Assembly (NCBI GenBank): GCA_030625695.1
Contig: DAOUQK010000240.1
Coordinates: 1 to 5,901, forward strand
Direction: 5' to 3'
Length of the DNA stretch: 5,901 nucleotides
Source of the DNA: Paracoccaceae bacterium
Lineage (GTDB): Bacteria > Pseudomonadota > Alphaproteobacteria > Rhodobacterales > Rhodobacteraceae
Shown here: piece by piece, positions 4,897 to 5,901 of the stretch
How the letters are laid out: each line of letters opens with the position of its first letter
How positions within the stretch are numbered: the stretch's first letter is position 1
Notes under the pieces: generated by a model
The model's database searches: none
The model's input: the letters and a program-made list of their open reading frames with translations, nothing else
What the model was told of the DNA's origin: nothing
Position numbers and translations under genes: made by a program

Positions 4897-5901
4897 TCAC
4901 CGCAGCAGCGACGGCACGTCATGCGCCATCCAGTCACGTAGCACGCCGTTGTCCAGACTTTCGGCCTCAAGCGCCCAGGCCTCGGCGTTGCCACGCAGGC
5001 GCATCACTTCGTTGATCTCATCGCGCAAGGCAGCCCCGGTGGCATCGCCGGTTGCCGCCGCCATCGACGCCCAGTAATAGGCCGCGCGCCAGGATCGCGG
5101 CCGCGATGTGCCGGTCAGATAATCCCGTGCGGCGCGGCGCATCGCGCCAAGGTCGCCAAACAACGTGTCATCAGTGCCGCCCAGAAATTTGTTCTGTGCG
5201 TCGATGATATCGGCGTATGGCACGCCCCGTTCGATCTGGTCGAGCAACGCCAATGCGCCGGGCTTATCCGCCGCCGCCGCCCGCAGGGCGTGGGCATAGG
5301 CGACAGTTGGCTGGCTATCGGCCACGGCCTGGGCGATCAGGAACGACGCATCGGTGTTGCCCTCTCGCGCCAATGGCCCCAGAAACCGCAGGCCCCCCGG
5401 CTGGTTAAGCGGCGCGCCAACCCCGGTGATCAGGGCGCGACCCAGTTCAAAGGCGTTGGCGGGGGGCTGTTCGGATTTAAACGCCGCCGCCAATTCCGGT
5501 ACCGAAATACTTTGGTTCAGGGCCGGGGCGAACGACATGATTGTCGGGTTCAACCCATCAAATAATTCCTGAAATGCCCCTATTGAAGCTTCGTCCAAAT
5601 GCAACGGCCCGCCTTCGATCTGTGTTGCAAGAACAATCCGGCGCGGTCCGGTATCAAACCCACCCGCAAGGGTTGCGGCTTGCCCGACAAAGGCGGTTTG
5701 TTGGTCGCTTAACCCGGGCGCGCCCCGGTTTGCTTCGGTCAACCCTTCGGTAAGACCGGCACTGACCAATTGCGCCATTGCCTCGGGTTCAAGCATATTT
5801 GGCGGCAACAGCTTTTTCGCCAGATCCCACCCACCCGCATCATCAACCGAAACGGTTGCGTGCGCCAGATCAACCGCAAACACCGGTTCTTCGGTGTCAA
5901 A
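4897..5901 (-). CDS. Unrecognised helical protein with weak Sel1-like character (partial, C-terminal part)
   Basis: I do not recognise a specific family. The frame is open to the right edge with no ATG in the window, so the true start lies upstream and at least 334 residues are present. A GTG near 5883 is unlikely to be the start because coding character continues past it. The sequence is Ala/Leu/Gly-rich and mostly helical. The C-terminal half (LGPLAREGNTDASFLIAQAVADS, then YAHALRAAAADKPGALALL, then AAYYWASMAAATGDATGAALRDEI) resembles degenerate Sel1/TPR-like helix pairs, which mediate protein contacts. No catalytic motif and no membrane segment are visible in this portion. Export to the periplasm is possible, but the N-terminus is missing. 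It ends with TGA at 4897, over 100 bp before the aldolase gene, with no T-tract terminator on its own strand, so readthrough towards the aldolase gene cannot be excluded. Confidence 0.8.
   Translation of the reverse strand, partial: FDTEEPVFAVDLAHATVSVDDAGGWDLAKKLLPPNMLEPEAMAQLVSAGLTEGLTEANRGAPGLSDQQTAFVGQAATLAGGFDTGPRRIVLATQIEGGPLHLDEASIGAFQELFDGLNPTIMSFAPALNQSISVPELAAAFKSEQPPANAFELGRALITGVGAPLNQPGGLRFLGPLAREGNTDASFLIAQAVADSQPTVAYAHALRAAAADKPGALALLDQIERGVPYADIIDAQNKFLGGTDDTLFGDLGAMRRAARDYLTGTSRPRSWRAAYYWASMAAATGDATGAALRDEINEVMRLRGNAEAWALEAESLDNGVLRDWMAHDVPSLLR

Overview
The window reads as chromosomal DNA of an alphaproteobacterium, most likely a Rhodobacteraceae (Roseobacter-group) member. 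Four things point there: the pyruvate dehydrogenase E1 is split into alpha and beta subunits; E1 beta carries its own lipoyl domain; a FtsB/DivIC-like gene lies directly upstream of pdhA; and coding DNA is GC-rich with GANTC sites strongly depleted. The taxonomic placement is inference. All real genes lie on the minus strand, so transcription runs from high to low coordinates.

Layout in transcription order: (1) 5901-4897, the 3' part of an unrecognised, largely helical protein with weak Sel1-like character, entering from the right edge. (2) 4896-4766, a gap with a perfect 16-bp palindrome, a possible promoter and a strong terminator-type hairpin that faces the plus strand. (3) 4765-3872, a class I fructose-1,6-bisphosphate aldolase. 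(4) 3871-3733, a gap with a candidate promoter overlapping two GANTC sites. (5) 3732-3433, a short FtsB/DivIC-like membrane protein with a GTG start. (6) 3432-3329, a gap with an 18-bp inverted repeat. (7) 3328-1, the pyruvate dehydrogenase operon: pdhA, pdhB, an 84-residue ORF, then pdhC, which runs off the left edge. Intergenic spacings inside this operon are 14, 12 and 1 bp.

The genes serve central carbon metabolism. The aldolase acts in glycolysis/gluconeogenesis, and the PDH complex converts pyruvate to acetyl-CoA. A cell-division gene sits between them. E3 (lpd) is not in the window and would be expected beyond the left edge. No RNA genes, mobile elements, CRISPR arrays or frameshifts were found, and no gene-free stretch exceeds 300 bp.

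The most unusual item is the 84-residue ORF between pdhB and pdhC. It is about 42% GC with AT-rich codons inside a GC-rich operon, yet it has a ribosome-binding site and is fitted tightly between its neighbours. Second is the placement of GANTC (CcrM-type methylation) sites: only five in the window by eye, three of them in the two gaps and each overlapping a candidate promoter element of ftsB or the aldolase gene.
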